64,000 nt of DNA from Sphingomonas ginkgonis (GCF_003970925.1 NZ_RWJF01000001.1:986501-1050500), one strand, 5' to 3'; counted from the stretch's first letter, positions 27,847-38,686 are shown. Numbers and translations: made by a program. Notes: generated from the sequence alone by a model not told the origin.

Positions 27847-29847
27847 ATGACCGACGGCGACTCGATCTGGCAGCGTGGCGGCGTCAACGTCGAAAACCTG
27901 CCCGATCCGTTCGACGGGGTTCGCCCCGCGGCTCTCGGCCCGGCTCCTGAACCGCCCCGCCGGCGCCGGCGCTGGGGACCGGTGCTCCGCTACGGCTTTC
28001 TCGGTTTCGGGATCCTCTTCCTCGTCACGGTCATCTGGCTGGTGTTCACCGCCCCGTTGTCGCGCGCGCTGCAGCCGCTCAACGACCCGGCGATGCTCCT
28101 GCTCAGCGCCGACGGGCGGCCCATCGCCCGCCGCGGCGCGGTCAAGGAGGCGCCGGTCGACGTCACCCGCCTTAACCGGCTCACCCCGCAGGCCTTCGTC
28201 TCGATCGAGGACCGGCGCTTCTACAGCCACTGGGGCATCGACCCGCGCGGGATCGCCCGCGCCTTCATCGCCAACCTCCATGCCGGCGGCGTGCGCGAGG
28301 GCGGCAGCACGATCACCCAGCAGCTCGCCAAGACCAGCTTCCTGAACGGCGACCGCAGCCTCAAGCGCAAGGCGCAGGAAGTCATCATCGCCTTCTGGCT
28401 CGAAGCCTGGCTGACGAAGGATGAGATCCTCTCGCGCTATCTCTCGTCGGTCTATTTCGGCGACGGCGTCTACGGGCTCCGCGCCGCCGCCCATCATTAT
28501 TTCGCGCGCGAGCCGCAGAACCTCAGCCTCGCCCAGTCCGCGATGCTGGCCGGGCTGGTCCAGGCGCCGTCACGGCTGGCCCCGACGCAGCATCTCGCCG
28601 CGGCGCAGAAGCGCAGCCGGATGGTGCTGGCGGCGATGGCGGACACCGGGGTCATCAGCCCGGCCCGCGCCCGCTCGGCGATCCCGGCGCGGCCGGTCGG
28701 AGGTGCCAACCGCGTGCCCACCGGCACCTATTTCGCGGACTGGGTCGCGCCTGCCGCGGCCAAGGCGTTCGAGAGCGACTTCGGCGAGGTGAAGGTCCGG
28801 ACGACGCTCGACTCGCGGCTGCAGAAGATCGCCTCGCGGGCAATCGGCAACGCCCGCATCGGGGAGGCGCAGGCCGCCCTGGTCGCGATGCGCCCGGACG
28901 GTCGGGTCGTCGCGATGGTCGGCGGGCGCAACTACAAGGCTTCGCCGTTCAACCGCGCGGTCCAGGCCCGCCGCCAGCCCGGCTCGGCCTTCAAGCTGTT
29001 CGTCTATCTCGCCGCGATGCGCGGCGGATGGACGCCCGATTCGATGATCGAGGACTCGCCGATCACGATTGACGGCTGGACCCCGGCCAACAGCGACCGG
29101 GTCTACCGCGGCCGGATCACGCTGCGCGAGGCGTTCGCCCGCTCGAGCAACGCCGCGACGGTTCGCCTGTCGGAGGCCGTGGGGCGCGGCAACGTGCTTC
29201 GCGCCGCCCGCGAGATGGGGATCGCCAGCCCGCTGCCCGACCGGCCCAGCGTCGCGCTCGGCGCGGCCGGGGTCTCGCTGCTCGAGCTCACCTCGGCCTA
29301 CGCGGCGGTCGCCGGCGGCCGCTACCCGGTCGCCGCCGTCGGCCTCCCGCCGCGCCAGCAGACCGAGAGCGGCGAGCTCACCAACCTGATCTTCGGGCGG
29401 GGCGGGGCGCTCGACGACCGCCGCGACCGCGCGCCGATGCTCGACCTGCTGTGGGCCGCCGCGAACGAGGGCACCGGCCGCCGCGCCGCGCTCGCGGTGC
29501 CGACCTTCGGCAAGACCGGCACCAGCCAGGACAATCGCGACGCGCTGTTCGTTGGCTTCGCCGGCAATCTGGTGGTCGGCGTGTGGGTCGGGCGGGACGA
29601 CAACAAGTCGCTCGGCAATGTCAGCGGCGGCACCGCCCCGGCGGAGATCTGGCGCTCCTTCATGGTGCCCGCCTTGGCGATCGACGGCACCGCCAGCCCG
29701 GCGCTCCCCGATTTCTACCGACCGCCCGTGCTGCTCCCGCCGCCGCCGCGCGACCGCCAGAGCCCGCTTCCCGAGGACTGGACCGACGGCCTCGGAGTCG
29801 TCGACCGGCTCGGCCGCCAGCTCGACGATTTCTTCCGTCAATTCTGA
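27847..29847 (+). CDS. Penicillin-binding protein 1A-type transglycosylase/transpeptidase
   Basis: A 666-aa bifunctional class A penicillin-binding protein that polymerises and crosslinks peptidoglycan in the periplasm. A proline/arginine-rich cytoplasmic tail precedes one membrane span (LRYGFLGFGILFLVTVIWLVF, about residues 48-70). The GT51 domain has EDRRFYSHWGID, EGGSTITQQLAKTSFL and RKAQEVIIAFWLE. The transpeptidase has the active SxxK in QPGSAFKLFVYLAAM, SxN in RSSNAATVRL and KTG in FGKTGTSQDNRDALF. It is shorter than E. coli PBP1A and lacks the extra OB-type domain. ATG at 27847 follows aaggatag. A short inverted repeat and then the flp gene lie downstream. Confidence 0.94.
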   Translation: MTDGDSIWQRGGVNVENLPDPFDGVRPAALGPAPEPPRRRRRWGPVLRYGFLGFGILFLVTVIWLVFTAPLSRALQPLNDPAMLLLSADGRPIARRGAVKEAPVDVTRLNRLTPQAFVSIEDRRFYSHWGIDPRGIARAFIANLHAGGVREGGSTITQQLAKTSFLNGDRSLKRKAQEVIIAFWLEAWLTKDEILSRYLSSVYFGDGVYGLRAAAHHYFAREPQNLSLAQSAMLAGLVQAPSRLAPTQHLAAAQKRSRMVLAAMADTGVISPARARSAIPARPVGGANRVPTGTYFADWVAPAAAKAFESDFGEVKVRTTLDSRLQKIASRAIGNARIGEAQAALVAMRPDGRVVAMVGGRNYKASPFNRAVQARRQPGSAFKLFVYLAAMRGGWTPDSMIEDSPITIDGWTPANSDRVYRGRITLREAFARSSNAATVRLSEAVGRGNVLRAAREMGIASPLPDRPSVALGAAGVSLLELTSAYAAVAGGRYPVAAVGLPPRQQTESGELTNLIFGRGGALDDRRDRAPMLDLLWAAANEGTGRRAALAVPTFGKTGTSQDNRDALFVGFAGNLVVGVWVGRDDNKSLGNVSGGTAPAEIWRSFMVPALAIDGTASPALPDFYRPPVLLPPPPRDRQSPLPEDWTDGLGVVDRLGRQLDDFFRQF

Positions 29848-29856
29848 GGAAATGAT

Positions 29857-29885
29857 GGTTAAGCCCGCTTAACCTACCGCCTTAA
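29857..29885 (+). promoter_or_regulatory. Inverted repeat and TTAA cluster upstream of flp (possible CtrA site)
   Basis: ggttaag (29857-29863) and cttaacc (29868-29874) form a perfect 7-bp stem around cccg. The same stretch contains three TTAA tetramers at 29859, 29869 and 29882 (spacers of 6 and 9 bases). CtrA of alphaproteobacteria binds TTAA-N7-TTAA and activates pilA in Caulobacter; the spacing here is not exact, so the assignment is a guess. It may also be a terminator of the PBP1A gene, but no T-run follows. Confidence 0.35.
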
Positions 29886-29992
29886 GACATCTTCAACGGC
29901 TTCGGTTCTATTCCAAGGGCAACCGGGACGGATTTCCTCCAGACCGGTCGGGGAAAGTGGATCCCCTGGATTGTGGAACTAGGAGACCGGAC

Positions 29993-30154
29993 ATGGCGAA
30001 GTTTCTGAAGCTCATCAAGAACAACAAGGGTGCGACCGCGATCGAGTACGGCCTGATTGCGGCCCTCATCGCCGTTGCGGCGATCGGCGCGATGCAGAGC
30101 ATCGGCGGCAAGCTGAGCACCACGTTCAACAACGTGTCGAACAACCTGAAGTAA
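29993..30154 (+). CDS. flp: Flp family type IVb pilin
   Basis: A 53-aa prepilin. A short basic leader (MAKFLKLIKNNKG) is followed by the processing site G/ATAIEYGLIAALIAVAAIGAM, with Glu at +5 and the hydrophobic spine typical of Flp/Fap pilins, cut by a TadV/CpaA peptidase. Mature pilin would be about 40 aa. ATG at 29993 was chosen for the leader and the taggagaccggac site. None of the tad/cpa secretion genes are in the window, so this is either a solitary pilin locus or far from its assembly genes. A strong terminator follows. Confidence 0.92.
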   Translation: MAKFLKLIKNNKGATAIEYGLIAALIAVAAIGAMQSIGGKLSTTFNNVSNNLK

Positions 30155-30207
30155 GCTTGATGGGTTCGCGGCAGCGCTCTCGAGAGCGCCGCCGCTACCT
30201 GACACGA

Positions 30208-30239
30208 ACGGCGCTCCCGACCAGCGGGGGCGCCGTTTT
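30208..30239 (+). terminator. Rho-independent terminator of flp
   Basis: A 12-bp stem, acggcgctcccg (30208-30219) with cgggggcgccgt (30225-30236), has one G-T pair, a 5-nt loop accag, and runs into TTTT at 30236-30239. It also precedes the 3' end of the convergent amylase gene. An additional 16-bp perfect palindrome (gcgctctcgagagcgc) lies at 30174-30189. Confidence 0.85.
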
Positions 30240-30253
30240 CGTTGTGGCCGATG

Positions 30254-31561
30254 TCAGCGCGACGCCATCCGCCACTGCCACGGGGCGATCCGCCCGGCGG
30301 CCAGCCCCGGAATCGCCTTCTGCGCGACCGGCCGGTCGGACAGGTTGACCGCGACGGTCAGCCAGTGCCCGCCCTGCTGGCGGCGGAACGCGAAGATGTC
30401 GCGGTTTCCTGCATCGAGCAGCTCGGCGGGAGCGCCCATATCCCCGTTGCGAAGCGCGGGATTGCCGGCCTTGAGGCGGACCAGCGTGCGGTAGAGCGGC
30501 GCATTGGCATAGCTCTTCCAGGCGATCGGATCGCGCTTGAAGAACTCCAGCTTCTTGTCGAGCCCGCTCTCCTGCCCCGAGTAGATCAGCGGCATCCCCG
30601 GCAGGGTCGCGGCCAGCACGGCGAAGGCGGGGAAGCGCGGCCCATATTCCGCCTTGTCGGCGAAGCGCCACGAGTTGATGTCGTGGTTCGAGGTGAAGGT
30701 CATGCGGTAGGCGTCGCGCGGCAGGCCCGCCATCCGCGTCGAGACATAGTCGCGCAGGTTCTGGGCGGTTTCCTTGCCCTCCGCGATGGCGGCGAAACGG
30801 TCGAGCAGCTTCCAGTCGTAGCTCATGTCGAACGCCTGGTGGAGGAACGGCTTGTCGCCCTCGGCGAGGAAGAACAGCGGCTTGCTCTTCTCCAGCTCCG
30901 CCCGCGCCGAGACCCAGAAGTCGATCGGCACCAGCTCGGCGACGTCGCAGCGGAAGCCGTCGATGTCGGCGTTCCGGACCCAGAAACGCATCGCGTCGAG
31001 CATGGCCGCGCGCAGCTCCGGCTTGGAATAGTCGAGCGCGACGACGTCGGTCCAATATTCATAGTTGGGCGCCTCGCCGAAGCGCACCGAGATGATCTTG
31101 CCCTTCTCGTCCTTCTTGTACCAGTCGGGGTGCTGGCTGACCCAGGCGTTGTCCCAGGCGCTGTGATTGGCGACCCAGTCGATGATCACCTTCATGCCCA
31201 GCGCGTGCGCCTTGCGGACCAGCCGCTGGAAGTCGGCCAGCGAGCCATATTCCGGGTTCACCGCCTTGTAGTCGCGCACCGCATAATAGCTGCCGAGCTC
31301 GCCCTTGCGCTCCTTCACGCCGATCGGATGGATCGGCATGATCCACAGGATCTTGACCCCGAGCTTCTGCAGCCGCGGCAGCTGCGCCTCGACCCCGGCG
31401 AAATTGCCGGCGGGGCTGAACTGGCGGACGTTCACCTCGTAGATGGACGCGTTGCGGGTCCAGGCGGCATGCGGGTGCTGGACGAGTGGGGCAGCCGCCG
31501 GCTGGGCGGCGGCGGGAGCGGCGAGGGCCAGCGCGAGCGCGGCGGAAAGGAGGCTCTTCAT
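30254..31561 (-). CDS. Periplasmic alpha-amylase-family glycoside hydrolase (GH13)
   Basis: A 435-aa protein with a signal peptide (MKSLLSAALALALAAPAAA). The GH13 barrel shows region I (VIIDWVANHSAWDN), region II with the nucleophile Asp (DGFRCDVAELVP), region III with the acid Glu (FFLAEGDKP) and region IV (FTSNHDINSW). The C-terminal beta domain is short. Substrate is probably an alpha-1,4-glucan or a related oligosaccharide. Start ATG at 31561 gives the signal peptide; the longer frame does not. It converges on flp and is divergent from the tRNA-Ala gene. Confidence 0.92.
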   Translation of the reverse strand: MKSLLSAALALALAAPAAAQPAAAPLVQHPHAAWTRNASIYEVNVRQFSPAGNFAGVEAQLPRLQKLGVKILWIMPIHPIGVKERKGELGSYYAVRDYKAVNPEYGSLADFQRLVRKAHALGMKVIIDWVANHSAWDNAWVSQHPDWYKKDEKGKIISVRFGEAPNYEYWTDVVALDYSKPELRAAMLDAMRFWVRNADIDGFRCDVAELVPIDFWVSARAELEKSKPLFFLAEGDKPFLHQAFDMSYDWKLLDRFAAIAEGKETAQNLRDYVSTRMAGLPRDAYRMTFTSNHDINSWRFADKAEYGPRFPAFAVLAATLPGMPLIYSGQESGLDKKLEFFKRDPIAWKSYANAPLYRTLVRLKAGNPALRNGDMGAPAELLDAGNRDIFAFRRQQGGHWLTVAVNLSDRPVAQKAIPGLAAGRIAPWQWRMASR

Positions 31562-31698
31562 GGCCGGCAATGGAGCCCGACACCGCGCCCCGCGCAAGCG
31601 GCTGCCTACGTATTCATGGGCGCAAGGAACCGAAGTGGTCGGCCGATGCACAAAGGGGTTTGCACTCGGCGCGAGTTCGCCTAAAGGCGCGGGCGGAC

Positions 31699-31774
31699 GG
31701 GGCCGTAGCTCAGCTGGGAGAGCGTCGCAATGGCATTGCGAAGGTCAGGGGTTCGATCCCCCTCGGCTCCACCA
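31699..31774 (+). tRNA. tRNA-Ala (GGC)
   Basis: 76 nt including an encoded CCA. Acceptor stem ggggccg/cggctcc, D arm gctc-agctggga-gagc, anticodon stem tcgca/tgcga with loop atggcat giving anticodon GGC, variable agguc, T arm agggg-ttcgatc-cccct. All stems pair, with one G-U in the acceptor. It lies 34 bases before the end of the convergent tgt gene. Confidence 0.97.
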
Positions 31775-31808
31775 TTCCGTCCATCGCCGGTCTGATCGCC
31801 TCCTCGCG

Positions 31809-33745
<1,937 letters not shown>

Positions 33746-33764
33746 CCCGCCATAGGCCGCGCCT

Positions 33765-34679
33765 GTGACCGATCTCGCGATTCTTTACGAGCATCCGCAG
33801 TGGTTTGCGCCGCTCTTCTCGGCGCTGGATCAACGCGGAATCGCCTACGAGAAGATCCATCTTTCCGACCACCGTTTCGACCCGCTCCGCTCGCCGCCGC
33901 CGGCGCGCGTCATCCTCAGCCGGGTCGCCATGTCGGGCTTCCTGCGCGAGAGCGAGCACGGGATCTTCTACGCCGAGGCGCTGCTCGACCATTGGGCGCG
34001 CGCCGGCGCCCGGGTCGTCAACGGCGCCGAGGTGCTGGCGATCGACACCAGCAAGGCGCGCCAGCTCTCGCTGATCGCCGGGCTCGGGCTGGCCATTCCC
34101 GAGACCCGCATCGTCCACCGCGCCGCCGACCTTCCCGCCGCGACCGAGGGCATGGGCTGGCCGCTGCTGGTCAAGGCCAACATCGGCGGTTCGGGGGCGG
34201 GGATCACCCGCTACGCCAGCCGCGAGGAGCTGGAACGCTCGATCGCGCAAGGCAGCGTTCCGCGCTCGATCGACCAGGTGCTGATGGTCCAGGACTATGT
34301 CCCGCCGCGCGGCGGGACGATTATCCGGATGGAGACGCTCGCCGGCAGGTTCCTCTACGCGATCACGGTCGAGAGCGGCGGCGACAGCTTCGATCTCTGC
34401 CCCGCCGACGCCTGCGTCGCCGCCCCGGGGCGCAAGGTGCTGGCGATGGCCGCGGTTGACCCGGGTCCGGAACTGGTCGCGGCCGCCGAGCGGATCGCGG
34501 TGGCGGCCAAGCTCGACGTCGGCGGGGTTGAGGTGGTCATCGACGACCGCGACGGGGTCCCCCGTTTCTACGACATTAACGGCCTGTCCAACTTCGTCGC
34601 CAAGCCGGTCGAGGTGCTCGGCTGGGACCCGCACGACCGGCTGGTCGACTGGCTCGAAACGCTCATCAGGGAAGCTTGA
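33765..34679 (+). CDS. RimK-like ATP-grasp ligase
   Basis: A 304-aa ATP-grasp protein, the family of enzymes that join a carboxylate (as acyl phosphate) to an amine or thiol. Markers are the N-terminal Rossmann-like part, LPAATEGMGWPLLVKANIGGSGAGITRY (ATP-binding Lys and Gly loop), VLMVQDYVPPRGGTIIRME and the Mg2+-binding VVIDDRDGVPRFYDINGLSNF (Asp/Asn). GTG at 33765. It sits between the TSUP transporter and an LLM monooxygenase, with only a 3-base gap to the latter. RimK-type enzymes add glutamate or other amino acids to proteins or small acids; the substrate here is unknown. Confidence 0.88.
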   Translation: MTDLAILYEHPQWFAPLFSALDQRGIAYEKIHLSDHRFDPLRSPPPARVILSRVAMSGFLRESEHGIFYAEALLDHWARAGARVVNGAEVLAIDTSKARQLSLIAGLGLAIPETRIVHRAADLPAATEGMGWPLLVKANIGGSGAGITRYASREELERSIAQGSVPRSIDQVLMVQDYVPPRGGTIIRMETLAGRFLYAITVESGGDSFDLCPADACVAAPGRKVLAMAAVDPGPELVAAAERIAVAAKLDVGGVEVVIDDRDGVPRFYDINGLSNFVAKPVEVLGWDPHDRLVDWLETLIREA

Positions 34680-34682
34680 GGC

Positions 34683-35714
34683 ATGAGGTTCGGTTACTGG
34701 ATGCCGGTGTTCGGCGGCTGGCTGCGCAACGTGCCCGACGAGGGCATGGAAGCGAGCTGGGACTATGTGAAGCGGCTGACCCAGCGGTCGGAGCGGACCG
34801 GCTGGGACCTCACCCTCATCGCCGAACTGAACCTCAACGACATCAAGGGCGTCGAGGCGCCCGCGCTCGACGCCTGGTCGACCGCCGCCGCGCTCGCCGC
34901 GGTGACCGACAGCATCGAGCTGATGGTCGCGGTCCGCCCCAACTTCCACCAGCCCGCGCTGTTCGCCAAGCAGGCCGCCAACATCGACCGAATCTCGAAC
35001 GGCCGCCTCGCGCTCAACGTCGTGTCGAGCTGGTGGGCGCAGGAAGCCAAGAGCTACGGTCTCCAGTTCGACGAGCATGACGACCGCTACGGCCGCACCT
35101 CGGAATGGCTCCAGGTGGTCGACGGGCTGTGGACCGAGAAGCGGTTCAACTTCGCGGGCGAGCGCTACACGCTGACCGACGCGATCGCCGAGCCCAAGCC
35201 GGCCAAGCGTCCGACCGTCTATGCGGGCGGTGAGAGCGATGCCGCCAAGACGATGATTGCCACCCAGTGCGACGCCTATGTCATGCACGGCGATCCGGTC
35301 GAGGCGATCGCCCTCAAGATCGCCGACATGAGCGCCCGCCGCGAGCAGGCCGGCGGCGCGCCGATGCAGTTCGGCATGGCGGCCTACGCGATCGTCCGCG
35401 ACAGCGAGGCGGAGGCGAAGCGCGAACTCGACCGGATCACCCAGCTCCCCCCCGAGCCGCCCGCCGGCTTCGCCAACTTCGACCAGTGGCTCTCGGGCAC
35501 CCAGCTCGAGCGCGAGCTCAAGCTGCAGGAATATAGCGTGTCCAACCGCGGGCTGCGGCCGAACCTGGTCGGCACCCCCGAGCAGGTGCAGGAGCGGATC
35601 GCCGCTTACGAGGACGCCGGGCTGGACCTGCTGCTGCTGCAGATGAGCCCGCAGGCGGAGGAGATGGACCGCTTCGCCGAGCAGGTCATCGCGCCGATGA
35701 AGGCGCGCGCCTAG
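34683..35714 (+). CDS. LLM-class flavin-dependent monooxygenase (SsuD/SfnG-like)
   Basis: A 343-aa F420/FMN-type TIM-barrel oxidoreductase of the bacterial luciferase-like family. It begins MRFGYWMPVFGGWLRN and has ISNGRLALNVVSSWW, YGRTSEWLQVVDGLW and LVGTPEQVQERI. The closest general theme is the alkanesulfonate/dimethylsulfone monooxygenases, which need FMNH2 from a partner reductase; none is adjacent. Position behind a TSUP transporter and an ATP-grasp ligase, with a 3-base gap, argues for a shared pathway. Its TAG stop (35712-35714) overlaps that of the convergent PilZ gene in the palindrome CTAG. Confidence 0.88.
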   Translation: MRFGYWMPVFGGWLRNVPDEGMEASWDYVKRLTQRSERTGWDLTLIAELNLNDIKGVEAPALDAWSTAAALAAVTDSIELMVAVRPNFHQPALFAKQAANIDRISNGRLALNVVSSWWAQEAKSYGLQFDEHDDRYGRTSEWLQVVDGLWTEKRFNFAGERYTLTDAIAEPKPAKRPTVYAGGESDAAKTMIATQCDAYVMHGDPVEAIALKIADMSARREQAGGAPMQFGMAAYAIVRDSEAEAKRELDRITQLPPEPPAGFANFDQWLSGTQLERELKLQEYSVSNRGLRPNLVGTPEQVQERIAAYEDAGLDLLLLQMSPQAEEMDRFAEQVIAPMKARA

Positions 35715-36301
35715 CGCAGCCCGAGCCGCGCCAGCAGGAGCTCGTAGACGACCGGGTAGATGTGGCGGTTGAACTCGATCCCGCCATAGAAGCCGTCGAG
35801 CCAGCGGACGGTGCCCTCCAGCGAATCCAGGCCGTCGAACCGGATCCACAGCGATTCGCCGAGGCTCGGCCGCTCGACGAACTCGACCCGGCAGCCGGAC
35901 GGCGACAGGTCGAAGATCCGGGCCTGGTAGTTGTGCTTTCCCGACCGGCGCAACGATACGCTTCCCGCCAGATCGATGCGCGGGTGGGACCGGGGCGTCT
36001 CGACCGGTAGCGCGCTGGGCTCGGCGGCAGCGAAGCGAAGCCCGGCGATCCGGTCCCGGCACCAGCGGACCTCGGCATCGAGCGCGCCAAGCCGAAGCAC
36101 CGACAGCTTGAACCTGAGTCCGGGCAGCAGCGCCAGCGGCGACTCCACCTTGGCCCCGTCGTACGACAGGTCGACAAGGGTCATCGCGATCGATGCGCCA
36201 TTCTCGAAGACGGCGGTGGCCGGCAGGTTGACGGGCTGCCGCGCCTGCCGCTCGGTGGTTGCGAGCCCCGCCGGCTCGCGTACCGGGTCCGGAGCGGTCA
36301 C
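35711..36301 (-). CDS. Protein with two PilZ domains
   Basis: A 196-aa protein made of two PilZ-like domains, the cyclic di-GMP-binding fold. The first has RQARQPVNL and DLSYDGAKVES, the second HPRIDLAGSV and DLSPSGCRVEF, each with the [D/N]xSxxG motif; the RxxxR part is only partly kept. No membrane span or output domain is seen, so it could be a small c-di-GMP adaptor. The frame continues far upstream without a start, and GTG at 36301 is chosen as the first acceptable start after the intergenic region (MTAPDPVREPAG). It ends against the LLM gene. Confidence 0.78.
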   Translation of the reverse strand: MTAPDPVREPAGLATTERQARQPVNLPATAVFENGASIAMTLVDLSYDGAKVESPLALLPGLRFKLSVLRLGALDAEVRWCRDRIAGLRFAAAEPSALPVETPRSHPRIDLAGSVSLRRSGKHNYQARIFDLSPSGCRVEFVERPSLGESLWIRFDGLDSLEGTVRWLDGFYGGIEFNRHIYPVVYELLLARLGLR

Positions 36302-36414
36302 GCGCGCCCGGACGGGACGGTCGGTTGAAGAACAGGTAAGTACGCCACAACCGCCGCAATAAACTGGCTTGCTAAACAAATTGTTGAACCCAGCGGGCAA
36401 AATCGTCCTGCGCC

Positions 36415-37440
36415 TCAGGGCAGCAGCAGGCTGGAATCGCCATAGCTGTAGAAACGGTAGTGCTCGCCGATCGCATGGGCGTAGGCCGCCTTCATCCGCT
36501 CGAGCCCCATCAGGGCGCTGACCAGCATGAACAGGGTCGATTTGGGCAGATGGAAGTTGGTCATCAGCCCGCCGACCGCCCGGAAGCGATAGCCAGGGGT
36601 GATGAAGATGGCCGTGTCGCCCGCGAAGGCGTGCAGCGTGCCGTCCGCGTCCGCCGCGCTCTCCAGCAGGCGCAGCGCGGTGGTGCCGACCGCGATCAGC
36701 CGGCCCCCGTTTGCGCGGACCCGGTTCAGCCGCTCGGCCGTGGCGGCGTCGATCCGCCCCCATTCGGCGTGCATCCGGTGCTCGGCGACCGTCTCCGCCT
36801 TGACCGGCAGGAAGGTGCCGGCACCGACATGCAGGGTCAGCGTCTCGCGACCGATCCCGCGCTCGTCGAGCGCCGCGAGCAGCCGCTCGGTGAAGTGGAG
36901 CGAGGCGGTCGGCGCGGCGACGGCACCGGCCTCCCGCGCGAACATGGTCTGGTAGTCGCTGCGGTCCTGCTCGTCGGTCGGCCGCTTGCTCGCGATGTAG
37001 GGGGGAAGCGGCATGGTTCCCGCGCGCTCCAGCAGCAGCTCGACCGGCTCCTCGCCATGGAACGACAGCAGCACCGAGCCGTCCGTTTCGCGCTCCACGA
37101 CGCTGGCGACGACCCCGGCGGCGAAGTCGATCCGGTCGCCGGGCCGGAGCCGCCGGGCATTGCGGACGAACGCCCACCAGCTGCGCGGACCTTCGCGCTT
37201 GTGCAGCGTGGCGCCGATCCGCGCCTCGCCGCGCCGGCCCTCCAGCTGCGCGGGGATGACCCTCGTGTCGTTGAACACCAGCACGTCGCCGGGCGCGAGC
37301 AGCATGGGCAGGTCGAGCACCGCCCGGTCTTCCATAGTCCCGCCGCGCACCAGCAGCAGCCTCGCGCTGTCGCGCGGACTGGCCGGACGGAGGGCTATCC
37401 GCTCGGGCGGGAGATCGAAATCAAACTGGTCGACGCGCAT
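36415..37440 (-). CDS. queA: S-adenosylmethionine:tRNA ribosyltransferase-isomerase
   Basis: A 341-aa QueA, which transfers and isomerises the ribosyl part of SAM onto preQ1-34 of tRNA, giving epoxyqueuosine. Family segments are [67 protein letters not shown] and [18 protein letters not shown]. It is the last gene of the minus-strand series xseB, ispA, coaD, ppi, queA, 43 bases after ppi. A palindrome-rich AT stretch with aacaaattgttg lies downstream. Confidence 0.97.
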   Translation of the reverse strand: MRVDQFDFDLPPERIALRPASPRDSARLLLVRGGTMEDRAVLDLPMLLAPGDVLVFNDTRVIPAQLEGRRGEARIGATLHKREGPRSWWAFVRNARRLRPGDRIDFAAGVVASVVERETDGSVLLSFHGEEPVELLLERAGTMPLPPYIASKRPTDEQDRSDYQTMFAREAGAVAAPTASLHFTERLLAALDERGIGRETLTLHVGAGTFLPVKAETVAEHRMHAEWGRIDAATAERLNRVRANGGRLIAVGTTALRLLESAADADGTLHAFAGDTAIFITPGYRFRAVGGLMTNFHLPKSTLFMLVSALMGLERMKAAYAHAIGEHYRFYSYGDSSLLLP

Positions 37441-37483
37441 CGCACCGGCCGCCTAGCGCGCGGCCGGCCGCAGCGATAGCCGC

Positions 37484-38158
37484 TTACCTTGGCGGCGCGG
37501 CCGGGGTCGGCGCCGGGGCGGGTGCCGGCGCAAGGGTCGGGGCCGGGGCCGGTGCCGGCGCAATGGCCGGAGCCGGAGCCGGAGCCGACGAGCCATCGGC
37601 AAGTCGCGCGGTGACGATCGTCGTCGGGTTCTCCGGCGGCTCGCCCGGCGCGATCTTGTCGACCGCGTCCATTCCCGACACTACCCGGCCGAACACCGTA
37701 TATTTGTGGTCGAGCGACACGGTCGGCGAGAACATGATGTAGAACTGGCTGTTGGCGCTGTTCGGGTCGTTCGCCCGGGCCGCCGCGATCGACCCGCGCA
37801 GATGCGGCAGGTCGCTGAACTCGGCGGGCACGTCGGGCAGGGGCGAGCCACCGGTGCCGTCGCCCTTGGGATCGCCGCCCTGCGCCATGAAGCCCGGGAT
37901 CACGCGATGGAAGCGAAGCCCGTCGTAGAAATGCTGGCGGGCCAGCATCTGCACCCGCTGCACCATGTGCGGGGCGACATCGGGCCGCAATTGGATGACG
38001 ACCGTGCCGCCGGTCGAAAGCTGCAGGACCAGCTTGTTCGCAGGATCGGCCGCGACTGCGGCCGGCGCGTTGAACGGCACCGGCGGCGCCACCGGCGCGG
38101 GCTTGGCCGCGATCAGCGTCAGCGCGGCAAAAGGCATTGCGAACAAGGCTTTGGACAT
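37484..38158 (-). CDS. Exported cyclophilin-type peptidylprolyl isomerase with a Pro/Ala tail
   Basis: A periplasmic prolyl isomerase of about 224 aa. An N-terminal signal (MSKALFAMPFAALTLIAA) precedes the cyclophilin domain, with FYDGLRFHRVIPGFMAQGGDP (catalytic Arg), NSANSQFYIMF and VFGRVVSGMDAVDKI. The last 36 residues are a low-complexity Ala/Pro repeat (PAPAPAIAPAPAPAPTLAPAP), whose DNA (37497-37592) is a run of GCC/CCG units. Three successive ATG codons lie at 38164, 38161 and 38158; the ggggag box just upstream touches the first, so the third, 6 bases further on, has the best spacing. Confidence 0.9.
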   Translation of the reverse strand: MSKALFAMPFAALTLIAAKPAPVAPPVPFNAPAAVAADPANKLVLQLSTGGTVVIQLRPDVAPHMVQRVQMLARQHFYDGLRFHRVIPGFMAQGGDPKGDGTGGSPLPDVPAEFSDLPHLRGSIAAARANDPNSANSQFYIMFSPTVSLDHKYTVFGRVVSGMDAVDKIAPGEPPENPTTIVTARLADGSSAPAPAPAIAPAPAPAPTLAPAPAPAPTPAAPPR

Positions 38159-38179
38159 CATCATCTCCCCACCCGACCG

Positions 38180-38683
38180 CTAGGCCAAGGGCGTCTGCCC
38201 GGCAAGCTTGTCGGCTACCGCGGCCGCCACGGCCGACGGCACGAACTTGTCGATCGCACCGCCATAGCGCGCGATTTCCTTGACCAGACGTGAAGCGATC
38301 GGCTGGAGCGAGACGTCGGCCATCAGGAAGACCGTCTCGATCCGGTCGTTGAGCTGCTGGTTCATGCCCGCCATCTGATACTCATATTCGAAGTCGGCGA
38401 CGGCGCGCAGCCCGCGCAGGATCATCGTCGCGCCTTCGCGCTCGGCGAAGTCCATCAGCAGCGAATCGAACTCGACCACGTCGATGCGGCCCCCGATCGC
38501 CGCGGTCTCGGACCTCACCAGCGCCATTCGCTCGGCGACGCTGAACATCGGCGATTTGGCCGGGTTCGTCGTCACCCCGATCACCAGCCGGTCGCACAGC
38601 CGGGCCCCGCGGCGGATGATGTCGAGGTGGCCGCGGGTGATCGGGTCGAAGGTCCCGGGATAGACGGCGACGCGCTCGGCCAT
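38180..38683 (-). CDS. coaD: Pantetheine-phosphate adenylyltransferase
   Basis: A 167-aa enzyme catalysing the fourth step of coenzyme A synthesis (4'-phosphopantetheine plus ATP to dephospho-CoA). The nucleotidyltransferase motif VYPGTFDPITRGHLDIIRR with T/HxGH is at the N-terminus, and LRGLRAVADFEYEYQMAGMN and the C-terminal SSxSKE-like VKEIARYGG are typical. ATG at 38683, three bases after the ispA stop; ppi follows after 15-21 bases. Confidence 0.97.
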   Translation of the reverse strand: MAERVAVYPGTFDPITRGHLDIIRRGARLCDRLVIGVTTNPAKSPMFSVAERMALVRSETAAIGGRIDVVEFDSLLMDFAEREGATMILRGLRAVADFEYEYQMAGMNQQLNDRIETVFLMADVSLQPIASRLVKEIARYGGAIDKFVPSAVAAAVADKLAGQTPLA

Positions 38684-38686
38684 GGC

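Noticed and set aside
27811..28497. A long antisense frame over PBP1A (and others over the transporter genes)
   Set aside because: Composition is that of a shadow frame, and the sense frames hold all known motifs.
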